From positions 1,426,001-1,490,000 of the forward strand of contig NZ_CP034539.1 of NCBI RefSeq assembly GCF_003963535.1: a stretch of 64,000 nucleotides of DNA. Direction: 5' to 3'. The DNA comes from Streptomyces cyaneochromogenes (GTDB lineage Bacteria; Actinomycetota; Actinomycetes; Streptomycetales; Streptomycetaceae). Positions 8,720-16,847 of this stretch are shown here, piece by piece. Position 1 is the first letter of the stretch, and the number at the start of each line of letters is the position of its first letter. The notes beneath the pieces are model-generated. The model searched no databases. It saw only the letters and a list, made by a program, of their open reading frames with translations, and had not been told where the DNA came from. A program made the position numbers and the translations under genes.

Positions 8720-9571
8720 ATGACACTTGCCGTCCACTACACGGCCGCCCGCAACCTGGACACGGCTCCCGCACCGAGTGTGGAGCCGGGCCCCGGCGAG
8801 GTGGAGCTGGCTCCCGCCTACGTCGGTATCTGCGGGACCGACCTGCACGGTGACCATGATGCCGCTGCGCTGGGACGGCACCTGCCCCGCCCGCCGTGCC
8901 GGTCACCAACACGTCTGCCAGCAGCTCGACTTCATCGGCATAGACTCCCCCGGCGCCATGCAGCAGCGCTGGACCGTACCCGCCTCCACCCTGATCCGCC
9001 TGCCGGAGTCGCTCGCACTGGACCGGGCTGCGCTCGTGGAGCCCACCGCGGTGGCCGTCCGCGACGTCGGCCGGGCGCAGGTCACCGAGGGCGAGAAGGT
9101 CGTGGTCGTCGGCGGTGGGCCGGTCGGGGTCCTGATCGCACTGGTCGCGCAGGCTGCCGGGGCCGAGGTGCGGGTGGTGGAGCTGAGCGCTCACCGGCGT
9201 TTGCCAGCCGAGGAGTTGGGGCTGACCACGTGGGATCCGGCCGCCGACGACATCGGCGCCCTGGTCGGCGCGTGGACCGGCGACACGGGCGCCGACGTCG
9301 CGTTCGAGGTGTCCGGTCCGGCCGGCGGTGTGGAGACCGCCGTGGAAGTCCTCGGGGTGCGGGGGCGGCTGTGTCGGGTCGCCATCCGCCCCCGCCCGCG
9401 CGAGGTGAACCCACCATCCCCGCCGACCGGCTGATCAGCAAGGTCGTCCCCCTCACCCAGGCACCCGCCGCGTTCGAGGCACTGGAGGGCGGCGGCGACG
9501 TGATGAAGATCCTCCTCGACTGCACCCACGACACCGACCACTCCGACGACACCCAGGGAGCCGCCGTATGA
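8720..9571 (+). pseudogene. Zinc-dependent alcohol dehydrogenase, broken by two internal deletions
   Basis: The start is normal (GGAG box, ATG 8720) and encodes an MDR-type zinc dehydrogenase up to CGIC-type GICGTDLHG. At ~8850 the sense frame jumps: MPLRWDGTCPARRAGHQHVC, GIDSPGAMQQRW and the Rossmann motif VVVVGGGPVGVLIALVAQ continue in another frame to about 9411, then TIPADRLISKVVPLTQAPAAF resumes in the first frame to the stop. By comparison with the family, roughly 45-50 residues, including the GHE zinc-ligand segment, are missing at the first junction and about 30 at the second. Because the second shift restores the first frame, the reading frame stays open but the middle is scrambled. 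The product should be inactive. Its ATGA overlap with the next gene suggests it was once a working operon member. Confidence 0.85.
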
Positions 9572-10329
9572 GCGCCTTCGACCTCACCGGGAAACTCGCC
9601 GTCGTCACCGGCGCCCGCCGCGGCATCGGCCGGGCCATGGCCCGCGCCCTCGCCGAAGCCGGAGCCGACATCATCGGAGTGAGCGCCTCCCTGGAGGAGT
9701 CCGGCAGCGACGTGGAGAAGGACGTCACCGCCGTGGGCCGCACCTTCGAAGCCATCCGCACCGACTTCGCCGACCCCGAAGCCGTCCGCGCCCTCGGCGC
9801 CGACCTCGCCGGACGCGAACGCCCCGTGGACATCCTCGTCAACAACGCGGGCACCATCCGCCGTGCCGCGGCCGCCCAGCACAGCGACGCCGACTGGGAG
9901 TCGGTGCTCCAGGTCAACCTCAGCGCCCAGTTCGTCCTCTCCCGCGCCGTCGGCGCCACCATGGTCGCCCGCGGCCACGGCAAGGTCATCTTCACCGCCT
10001 CGCTGCTCAGCTACCAGGGCGGCATCACCGTCCCCGGCTACACCGCCGCCAAGCACGGCATCGCCGGTCTGACCAAGGCCCTGGCCAACGAGTGGGCACC
10101 GCACGGCGTCAACGTCAACGCCATCGCCCCCGGCTACATCGCCACCGACAACACCCAGGCCCTCCAGGACGACCCCGTCCGCAGCAAGGCGATCCTGGAC
10201 CGCATCCCCGCCGGACGCTGGGGCAGTGCCGACGACCTGGCCGGCGCCACCGTCTTCCTCGCCTCCGATGCCGCCGCCTACATCCACGGCACCACCCTGC
10301 CCGTCGACGGCGGATGGCTCGGTCGATGA
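9568..10329 (+). CDS. SDR-family oxidoreductase (2-deoxy-gluconate/2-keto-3-deoxy-sugar-acid dehydrogenase-like)
   Basis: 253-aa classical short-chain dehydrogenase. The cofactor loop is TGARRGIGRA (~16-25), NNAG is at ~90-95, the catalytic serine is in FTASLLSYQGG and the YxxxK pair is YTAAK; the C-terminus has the usual ASDAAAYIHGTTLPVDGGW. The best family resemblance is KduD-type 2-deoxy-D-gluconate 3-dehydrogenases. In an oxidative L-fucose route a similar SDR oxidises 2-keto-3-deoxy-L-fuconate. The start overlaps the stop of the decayed dehydrogenase (ATGA) and has a GGGAG box. Confidence 0.85.
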   Translation: MSAFDLTGKLAVVTGARRGIGRAMARALAEAGADIIGVSASLEESGSDVEKDVTAVGRTFEAIRTDFADPEAVRALGADLAGRERPVDILVNNAGTIRRAAAAQHSDADWESVLQVNLSAQFVLSRAVGATMVARGHGKVIFTASLLSYQGGITVPGYTAAKHGIAGLTKALANEWAPHGVNVNAIAPGYIATDNTQALQDDPVRSKAILDRIPAGRWGSADDLAGATVFLASDAAAYIHGTTLPVDGGWLGR

Positions 10330-10388
10330 GCGGCGGCCCCGACTCCGTACCGGTCCACGTCGACGTCCGCGTCCACGAGGAGGACGTC

Positions 10389-11387
10389 ATGCGACGCCGG
10401 AGCGTCGCCCGCACGTCCGTCGAACTCACCGCCCTCGGGTTCGGCGCGTCCGTGATCGGCAACCTGTACCGCACCACCTCGGCGGCCGACGCGTCGGCCG
10501 CCGTCGACGCCGCCTGGGACGCGGGCATCCGGTACTTCGACACCGCGCCGCACTACGGCCTCGGGCTCTCCGAACAGCGCCTCGGGGCGGCCCTGCGGCA
10601 GCGCCCTCGGGACGAGTACGTCGTCTCCTCCAAGGTCGGCCGGCTCCTCGTCCCCAACGAGCGTCCCCAGGGCGTCGACAGTGAGGGCTTCGTCGTCCGG
10701 GACGACCTGCGCCGGCAGTGGGACTTCAGCCGCGACGGCGTGCTCCGCTCCATCGAGGACTCCCTGCGCCGCACCGGCCTCGACCGGCTCGACATCGTCT
10801 ACGTGCACGACCCCGACGACCACTGGCGGCAGGCCGCCGACGAGGCCATGCCCGCTCTGGCGGAGCTGCGCGACCAAGGGGTCGTCGGGGCCATCGGCGC
10901 CGGCATGAACCAGTCGGCCATGCTCGCCCGTTTCCTGCGGGAGACCGCCGCCGACGTCGTCATGCTCGCCGGGCGCTACACCCTCCTCGACCAGTCGGCG
11001 CTGGACGACGTGCTGCCCGCCGCGCGGGAAGCGGGCAAGAGCGTCGTCGCGGCCGGTGTCTTCAACTCCGGGCTGCTCTCACGTCCGTGGCCCGCCCAAG
11101 GCATGAAGTACGACTACCAGGCCGCTCCCCGGGAACTGGTCGCCCGCGCACGGGCGATCGCGGAGGTCTGCGAGGAGCACGGCACCAGCCTTCCCGCCGC
11201 CGCCATCGCCTTCCCGACCACCCATCCCAGCACCGTCAACGTCACGTTGGGCATGCGCGACCGCGCACAGGTGACGCAGAACGTGGCACTCCAGCGGAGC
11301 GCCGTACCCCGGGCGCTCTGGGACGACCTCCGCGACCGAGGGCTGATCAGGCAGGACGTCCCCATCACCACCGGCGGTGTCCCTTGA
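10389..11387 (+). CDS. Aldo/keto reductase, L-fucose / D-threo-aldose 1-dehydrogenase-like
   Basis: 332-aa AKR barrel. It shows TALGFGASVIGNLY, the catalytic aspartate/tyrosine region YFDTAPHYGLGLSEQRLG, the lysine in VSSKVGRLL, and the histidine in IVYVHDPDDHW. The AAIAFPTTHPSTVNVTLGMR segment is characteristic of bacterial aldose/L-fucose dehydrogenases, which oxidise the sugar C1 to a lactone with NAD(P). I chose ATG 10389 because GAGGAGG lies 5 nt upstream and the protein then begins at the family-typical MRRR. An ATG at 10326 overlapping the SDR stop would add 21 residues. It would perform the first oxidation, before the lactonase. Confidence 0.8.
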   Translation: MRRRSVARTSVELTALGFGASVIGNLYRTTSAADASAAVDAAWDAGIRYFDTAPHYGLGLSEQRLGAALRQRPRDEYVVSSKVGRLLVPNERPQGVDSEGFVVRDDLRRQWDFSRDGVLRSIEDSLRRTGLDRLDIVYVHDPDDHWRQAADEAMPALAELRDQGVVGAIGAGMNQSAMLARFLRETAADVVMLAGRYTLLDQSALDDVLPAAREAGKSVVAAGVFNSGLLSRPWPAQGMKYDYQAAPRELVARARAIAEVCEEHGTSLPAAAIAFPTTHPSTVNVTLGMRDRAQVTQNVALQRSAVPRALWDDLRDRGLIRQDVPITTGGVP

Positions 11388-11498
11388 TGCCGCTGAGGGG
11401 CGAGGGCGCACCACGTCCGGTCGCTCGCCCTCCACCGACCCGACCGATCACCCGGGCCACTCCGCGTCCGCCGCCAGGGAAACCCGTACCGCATCTGC

Positions 11499-11531
11499 CA
11501 CTGAGGAAGCACTGAGGAAGCACTGAGGAAG
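11499..11531. repeat. Three perfect tandem copies of an 11-bp unit
   Basis: CACTGAGGAAG is repeated three times head to tail (11499-11509, 11510-11520, 11521-11531) about 90 bp before the large secreted enzyme gene. Each copy carries a GAGGAAG purine run resembling a ribosome binding site but none is placed before a start. It may be slippage-generated and could vary between strains. Confidence 0.9.
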
Positions 11532-11623
11532 TCGCCCCCGTCCGCGAAACCGCACCGACCGCACCCCCGGAGCCGCCGCATGAACGCTTTCCCGACCGAC
11601 CGATCCAGCAGGAGGGGCAGACG

Positions 11624-14600
11624 ATGAAGCCCTTCCCCTCCACCGTCCGCAGGCTGTCGGCCGTGCTGGCCATGGCCCTCTGCGCGACGCCGCTGACCTC
11701 CCTCACGCTGGCGGCCCCGGCCTCGGCCGCGACCCAGGCCACCTACTACGTCGCCCCCGACGGCAGCGACACCAACGCCGGGACGATCTCCGCGCCGTTC
11801 AAGACCCTGCGGCACGCGCGGGACGTCGTACGCACCGTCAACGACGACATGACCGGCGACATCAACGTCTATCTGCGCGGCGGCAACTACCCCGTGAGCA
11901 GCACCATCGACTTCACGTCGGCCGACTCCGGGACTAACGGCCACCGTGTCGTGTACGCCGCCTACCAGAACGAGAAGCCGGTGCTGAACGGTGGCGTCCC
12001 GGTGACCGGCTGGACCCAGCACAGCGGGAACATCTGGAAGGCGTCGCTGGACCGCGACGACAAGCTCCGCGCGCTCTACGTCGACGGCAAGCGTGCCCAG
12101 ATGGCCTCGAAGACGATCGACTCGGCCGGATGCCAAGGGACCTACTCCGTCACGGCCGGCCAGGCCCCCTGGGCCTGGGAGTCGGGTTCACATTGCGACG
12201 GGGCCAAGTACAGCCTCTCCGACCTGCCGGCCATCGCCGCCAACCAGGACGACGTCGAGATCAAGTCGGCCACGACCTGGACCACGGCCATCGTGGGCGT
12301 CCGTCAGATCACCACGAGCTCGGACGGCGCCAACCGCGTGGCCCAGTTCCAGCAGCCGGGTGCGGCCATCGCCCAGGCGCCGCCGTACGGCCCGTTCAAA
12401 GCCGGCGGCAGTCATACGTTCATGAACGCGTACGAGTTCCTGGACAAGCCGGGCGAGTTCTACTTCAACAAGACCACCCACACGCTGTACTACTACAAGT
12501 CCGGCTCCGAGGACATGACCACGGCGGAGGTCTTCGCGCCGAACAACGTGACCACCCTCCTCAAGATCGCCGGCACGTCGAGGACCGACCACGCGCGGAA
12601 CATCACATTCTCCGGGCTCACGGTCGAGCACTCCGACTGGAACCTGGTCAATGTCGCGGGCTCCGTCTTCCGGCAGTCAACGCAGGGCAACACCATCTCG
12701 AAGGTGTACGCGAAGAAGAACTTCCACGCGTACACCTACCGGAACGTCGACCTGCCGCCGGCCGCCGTCCAGATCGAGAACGCCGACGGCATCACCCTGC
12801 AGCGCAACACGGTGCAGCACACCGGCGCCGACGGGATCACCCTGGCCAACGACGTGACGGACTCGCAGCTGACCGGCAACGTCACGAATGACATAGCCGG
12901 TTCCGCGATCACCGTGGGGCACCCCCAGCACGTGTACATCGGGGACTACACCTCGACCAACAACGAGAAGTACCCGGTGAACGTCGAGGGGCTCTGCAAG
13001 AACATCTCGATCACGAACAACTACCTCTACGACAGCGGGGCGTTGTTCGAGGCCTCCAGCCCCGTGTCGGCGTACTTCGTGGACTCCCTGTCCGTGGAGC
13101 ACAACCGGATCGAGAAGTCCCCGTGGGCGGGCATCACGCTCGGCTGGGGATGGTGGAACTTCGACGGTTCGACGAACTCCATCAATCCCGGGAACCCGAC
13201 CACCACGGCGAAGAACAACACCATCAAGTACAACGAGCTCTTCGACACGATGCAGGTGCTCGGCGACTCCGCTCCCATCTACACGCTGGGCAGCCAGCCG
13301 GGAACGGAGATCAGCGGCAACTACATCCAGGGCGTTCCGGCCGGCCACAAGTACGGCCTGCACCCCGATGAAGGCTCCGCCTTCATCAACTACCACGACA
13401 ACGTGTTCGACGTCGACCCGGGCCTGGCGTACACCGTCAACTCCGGCACCTGGGGCCGGCAGCACGACCTGAGCATCACCAACAACTACGGCACCCTCAA
13501 CAAGATCGCCGGCAGGAACGTCCCGAACAGCACGATCCAGGACGTGCGGGGGTACGGGGACAACGTCTGGCCGTCGCAGGCGTACGCCATCGCCCTGAAC
13601 GCGGGTCTGGAGGAGGCCTACAAGGACCTCCTCCCCACCGCCGTCACGGCGCCGCAGGACTACGCGCTGCCCGCGAGCACGTTCGCCGGCACGGGCGTGA
13701 TGACCATTCCGGTGCGCAGCCCCAAGGACGCGACGAAGACGCTGTGGCTGGCTCCCGCCGGTACGACGACGTTCGCCGCCGGTCCCACCAAGACCAGCGC
13801 GAGCGGCACCTCGACGAGCATCCGCGTCCCGCAGACGGCGGGTGACTACCGGCTCTACGTCGTGAACGCCCAGGGCAACGCGTCCCCCGCGTCGAAGGCC
13901 CTGGTGCGGCAGCGCTGGAGCCACGTCGACGACAAGGCCGCGGGCGTGACCTACTCCGGGACCTGGTCGAACTGGAACGACTCGAGGGACATGAACGGGT
14001 CCGAGAAGGTCACGAGCACCGCGGGCAACTACGCCGAGTTCTCGTTCACCGGCACGGGCGTCCGGTACCTGAGCATGACGCAGCCGAACATGGGCAAGGT
14101 GGACGTCTACATCGACGGCACCCTGACCCAGGCGGGCATCGACGCCTACGCCCCGACGGTGACGAAGCAGGTGCCGCTGTTCGAGAAGACAAACCTGGCC
14201 GCGGGCCCGCATACGATCAGGGTGGTGTGCACCGGGACGAAGAACGCTTCCTCGTCCAACACCGTCTGCGCGCTGGACGCGTTCGCCTCCATCTCGTTCC
14301 CCGCGACGAACGCCAACTACAAGTTGGTCAACAAGAGCAGCAACAAGGCCATCGATGTGTCAGGCGGATCCCTGACCGCCGGAGCCAACGTCATCCAGTG
14401 GACCGACTCCGGAGCCGGGAACCAGAACTGGCGCTTCGTCCCGGTGGGTAACGGCAGTTACGAGATCGTCAGCCGCAACAGTGGCCTGCTCATGGACGTC
14501 AGCGGTGCCTCCACCGCGGACGGCGCGACCGTCATCCAGTCGTCCGACACCAACGCCGCGAACCAGCGCTGGACACTGGTCGCCGACGGAAACGGCTACT

Positions 14601-14728
14601 ACAAGATCAAGAACGTGAACAGCGGCAAGCTGCTCTCGGTGCCCAACTCGACGGCGGGCACGCAGCTCGTGCAGACGACGGACACGAACGCCGACGGCCA
14701 GCTGTGGCGGGCGGTGAACGTGGACTGA
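11624..14728 (+). CDS. Secreted right-handed beta-helix glycan hydrolase (GH141-like) with C-terminal ricin-type lectin
   Basis: A 1034-aa exported protein: Sec signal peptide (cleavage after APASA, ~35), then TYYVAPDGSDTNAGTISAPF and LRGGNYPV, the start of a GH141/GH120-like parallel beta-helix that runs to ~640 with many short NITFSGL/GITLQRNTVQHT-like coils. Residues ~650-740 look Ig-like, ~745-890 look like an extra carbohydrate-binding beta-sandwich, and ~900-1034 are a ricin-B lectin with three QxW-like repeats (NQNWRF, NQRWTL, GQLWRA). Known GH141 members include an alpha-L-fucosidase and xylanases. Beside an L-fucose-type operon, release of fucose from plant polysaccharide is an attractive role. 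RBS GGAGGGG precedes the ATG. The family assignment is by eye and moderate. Confidence 0.65.
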   Translation: MKPFPSTVRRLSAVLAMALCATPLTSLTLAAPASAATQATYYVAPDGSDTNAGTISAPFKTLRHARDVVRTVNDDMTGDINVYLRGGNYPVSSTIDFTSADSGTNGHRVVYAAYQNEKPVLNGGVPVTGWTQHSGNIWKASLDRDDKLRALYVDGKRAQMASKTIDSAGCQGTYSVTAGQAPWAWESGSHCDGAKYSLSDLPAIAANQDDVEIKSATTWTTAIVGVRQITTSSDGANRVAQFQQPGAAIAQAPPYGPFKAGGSHTFMNAYEFLDKPGEFYFNKTTHTLYYYKSGSEDMTTAEVFAPNNVTTLLKIAGTSRTDHARNITFSGLTVEHSDWNLVNVAGSVFRQSTQGNTISKVYAKKNFHAYTYRNVDLPPAAVQIENADGITLQRNTVQHTGADGITLANDVTDSQLTGNVTNDIAGSAITVGHPQHVYIGDYTSTNNEKYPVNVEGLCKNISITNNYLYDSGALFEASSPVSAYFVDSLSVEHNRIEKSPWAGITLGWGWWNFDGSTNSINPGNPTTTAKNNTIKYNELFDTMQVLGDSAPIYTLGSQPGTEISGNYIQGVPAGHKYGLHPDEGSAFINYHDNVFDVDPGLAYTVNSGTWGRQHDLSITNNYGTLNKIAGRNVPNSTIQDVRGYGDNVWPSQAYAIALNAGLEEAYKDLLPTAVTAPQDYALPASTFAGTGVMTIPVRSPKDATKTLWLAPAGTTTFAAGPTKTSASGTSTSIRVPQTAGDYRLYVVNAQGNASPASKALVRQRWSHVDDKAAGVTYSGTWSNWNDSRDMNGSEKVTSTAGNYAEFSFTGTGVRYLSMTQPNMGKVDVYIDGTLTQAGIDAYAPTVTKQVPLFEKTNLAAGPHTIRVVCTGTKNASSSNTVCALDAFASISFPATNANYKLVNKSSNKAIDVSGGSLTAGANVIQWTDSGAGNQNWRFVPVGNGSYEIVSRNSGLLMDVSGASTADGATVIQSSDTNAANQRWTLVADGNGYYKIKNVNSGKLLSVPNSTAGTQLVQTTDTNADGQLWRAVNVD

Positions 14729-14739
14729 CCCTTCAGCCA

Positions 14740-14777
14740 CCGCGACCCGCGGCGCGCGGTGCGCCGGCGGGTCGCGG
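14740..14777 (+). terminator. Intrinsic terminator-like hairpin after the beta-helix gene
   Basis: An 11-bp perfect stem (CCGCGACCCGC 14740-14750 with GCGGGTCGCGG 14767-14777) encloses a second small stem GGCGC/GCGCC. It starts 11 bp after the stop codon. There is no T-run, as is usual in Streptomyces. It probably ends the sugar operon transcript. Confidence 0.75.
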
Positions 14778-14906
14778 GGCCGTTGGTGGAGGCCGTCGTC
14801 ACGGCACCTCCTCGGGTTCGCGGTCTGTCGGCCCCAGCCGATCACGACCGTCCCCGGGGCATGCCAGCGAGCCCGGCCGCCGGGCGGCGGTTCAACCGTC
14901 AGAGGC

Positions 14907-15423
14907 CCTTAGAGAGCACCTGATCAGTGTTCACGCCGATGCGAGTGGGATGTCCGTTTCGATTCGCCAGATTGGTGCGGATTCTCCGGCCAGCTCGCGG
15001 GACATTTTGTTAGCCATTGCCCAGTGGATCATCGTGCGGGATCTCTGCGGGAGGGCTTCGTAGTCCCGCGCCAGGCGACGGTGCTGCATCAGCCAGCCGA
15101 AGGTCCGCTCGATCACCCACCGCTTCGGCAGCGGCTTGAACCCCTTCGCGGCCAACGCCAGACCGAGCGTGTCCGTGATAGATGCCGCTTGCGTCCTTTG
15201 ATCTTCTTGCCGGCGTCGATGCCCTGGCTGGTCTCGGCGACGTTTGCCGAGGTCTTCAGACCTGCTGTGTGGTGCCGTCGGCTTCCCACTTCGCGTAGTA
15301 GTCGTAGACGGTCTTGTACGGCGGGAAGTCGTGCGGCAGGCACTCCCATGGGATGCCGGTGCGGTTGACGTACAGGATCGCGTTGACGATCTCCCGCAGG
15401 TCGTGCACCCGACAGTCGAGGCG
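14907..15423 (-). mobile_element. Decayed IS5-family insertion sequence (transposase remnant)
   Basis: Pieces of an IS5-type DDE transposase are readable on the minus strand in shifting frames: [21 protein letters not shown] with [15 protein letters not shown] (15420 downward), then [25 protein letters not shown], then TDTLGLALA fused to [19 protein letters not shown] and [12 protein letters not shown] to the stop at 14931. At least two internal segments are missing, including the part that should carry the second catalytic aspartate, so it cannot be active. The 14907 edge (GGCCCTTAGAGAGCACCTG) looks like an IS end, but the partner inverted repeat is lost at the 15423 edge. Confidence 0.75.
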
Positions 15424-15989
15424 TGCGGATGCAGGACAACGTGATCGATCTTGCCGCCCACGACGGTCCGCACGTACTGGAACCCGTAGGAAAGCTTCCC
15501 CTTCGGGCGTCCCGCTGCCCGCGCCTTCTCCGTAGCGCTGCGGTTTCGGCACTGGATGGCCCGCAGTTCCATCTGCGCGCCCCAGGCCTCCATAGTGAAG
15601 CGGTTCTCGTCGACCTGGTCATCCAGATCCCACGGACCGTCATGCCCGCAGGTGACGAGCAGCTTCCTTCGTCACGCATCTTGTAGCCGGTGTTCAGGCA
15701 GTCCACGACGTTGCGGCCGAGCCGGTCCACGGCTGCGGCCACCAACCCGTCGTACGGACCCTTCTCATCGCGAAGCCGCGGGCCCAGTTTCGGCCGGGTC
15801 ATCGGGCCGGTGGCGCCCGACACCTCCCAATCGTCGGCCCAGCCGATGATGTGGCCCCCGACAGACGCGGGCGGCGGTCAGCACGTCCTCGCGTTGCCGC
15901 TCCGGCGACGACGTGGCGAGTTTCATCCGCGACAGCCGTCGCACGCCGAGCAGGCACTTCCCGCATCCGTCGTAGGGACGTTCGATCAT
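15424..15989 (-). pseudogene. Serine recombinase (resolvase/invertase type) remnant, truncated by the IS
   Basis: Reading the minus strand from ATG 15989: GCGKCLLGVRRLSRMKLATS with SPERQREDVLTAA gives the catalytic-serine start of the domain, then after a +1 shift GWADDWEVSGATG and YDGLVAAAVDRLGRNVVDCL, then after loss of one base [16 protein letters not shown] and [14 protein letters not shown] up to HVVLHPHAS. Everything beyond is replaced by the IS5 remnant. Two single-base frameshifts plus the truncation make it a pseudogene. Intact relatives are common in Streptomyces integrated elements, so this may mark an old integration site. Confidence 0.75.
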
Positions 15990-16073
15990 GTTCAGGTCCG
16001 TACCGCGCAAGACTTCTCCGTTTCGAACACGCAAGGTACGGAGATTTGGCGGCCGCGCCCAGGACGATCTTGC

Positions 16074-16496
16074 TCAGCCCAGGAAGCTCAGTCGAACCTG
16101 ACGGTTGACATTGTCTTTATTGGTGTCGACGAGGCACACCGACTGCCACGTCCCGAGCTCCAGCCGCCCGCCCAGGACCGGCAGCGTCGCGTGGGGCGGG
16201 ACGAAGGCCGGGAGGACGTGGTCGCGGCCGTGGCCGGGACTGCCGTGCCGGTGCTGCCAGCGGTCGTCGGCGGGGAGGAGGGTGTGCAGGGCGGCGAGGA
16301 GGTCGTCGTCGCTGCCGGCGCCCGTCTCGATGATCGCGATGCCGGCCGTGGCGTGCGGCACGAAGACGTTCAGAAGGCCGTCGCGGCCTGCCGCCGCCTC
16401 CCGCAGGAAGGCCTCACAGTCGGGGGTGAGGTCCACGACCCGCTCCGAGGAGCCGGAGGCGACGTTCAGAACTCGGGTGGTGAAGGCGTCTGACAT
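16074..16496 (-). CDS. YjbQ/UPF0047-family protein (secondary thiamine-phosphate synthase-like)
   Basis: 140-aa single-domain protein, the normal family length, starting at the ATG at 16496 with GAGGA upstream. The family core is plain: LLNVFVPHATAGIAIIETGAGSDDDLLAALHTLLPADD, WQHRHGSPGHGRDHVLPAFV and LGTWQSVCLVD; the conserved histidines and the GHGRDH stretch are intact. Members show weak thiamine-phosphate synthase activity, but the true role is unsettled. It is divergent from the sulfonate-uptake leader and operon across about 135 bp. Confidence 0.85.
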   Translation of the reverse strand: MSDAFTTRVLNVASGSSERVVDLTPDCEAFLREAAAGRDGLLNVFVPHATAGIAIIETGAGSDDDLLAALHTLLPADDRWQHRHGSPGHGRDHVLPAFVPPHATLPVLGGRLELGTWQSVCLVDTNKDNVNRQVRLSFLG

Positions 16497-16594
16497 GCCG
16501 TCCATCCTCGCCCATGCACCGGAGTTCGCAGGCGAGGAGACGGCCGGGCGGCGGGTCGAGGCGTGATACGCAAGGTCCACTCCGCGAGACACCG

Positions 16595-16624
16595 TTGACC
16601 GCCGCCGCGCCATCTGGCTACTTT
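16595..16624 (+). promoter_or_regulatory. Predicted promoter giving a leaderless start of the ssu leader peptide
   Basis: TTGACC (16595-16600) and TACTTT (16619-16624) are separated by 18 bp. The -10 box ends 7 nt before the ATG at 16632, so transcription would begin at or next to that ATG and the leader peptide would have no untranslated leader. Box quality is fair and the placement is what makes it persuasive. Confidence 0.5.
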
Positions 16625-16631
16625 CGGCGAC

Positions 16632-16715
16632 ATGTTGCGTTCAGTCCTGCTCACCACGCGCGGTCACATCGACCTGCTGCGGGTGGCCTCCGCCGCGTGT
16701 CGCCGCGGCCGCTGA
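16632..16715 (+). CDS. 27-aa leader peptide upstream of sulfonate transport genes
   Basis: A short reading frame with the consensus of streptomycete putative leader peptides: TTRGHIDLLRVASAAC followed by RRGR and stop. It has a single cysteine codon (TGT) five codons from the end. It sits 132 nt before the ssu permease start and has no ribosome binding site but a -10 box at the right distance for a leaderless transcript. The likely role is sensing charged tRNA-Cys: ribosome stalling at the cysteine under sulfur limitation would alter folding of the following RNA. Cysteine-responsive leaderless uORFs that attenuate sulfur operons are known in mycobacteria; transfer of that mechanism here is inference. 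Confidence 0.75.
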   Translation: MLRSVLLTTRGHIDLLRVASAACRRGR

Positions 16716-16771
16716 CGCCTTCTCCCTCTCTCCCGGCTGCCACCTCCGCCGCTACGGCACCGCTCCACCCG

Positions 16772-16797
16772 CACGTCTGACCTCGCTGTGAGACGTG
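16772..16797 (+). promoter_or_regulatory. Hairpin between leader peptide and ssuC
   Basis: CACGTCT (16772-16778) and AGACGTG (16791-16797) form a 7-bp stem with a 12-nt loop, 50 bp before the permease start. It is the best candidate for an attenuator or anti-attenuator element paired with the leader peptide. There is no U-run, so a Rho-dependent or translational mechanism is as likely as intrinsic termination. Confidence 0.4.
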
Positions 16798-16847
16798 GCG
16801 GCGCCGAAGCGCACGCCCCCGTCGGCCGCTCTCCTCGTGGAGCACTC

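Noticed and set aside
8693..9571. Reading the open frame as an intact novel protein
   Set aside because: Both ends and the other-frame middle match consecutive parts of one zinc dehydrogenase, so deletion and frameshift explain it better.
14931..15593. A single 220-aa fusion protein of recombinase and transposase
   Set aside because: The frame joins fragments of two unrelated mobile genes with nonsense sequence between; no domain is complete.
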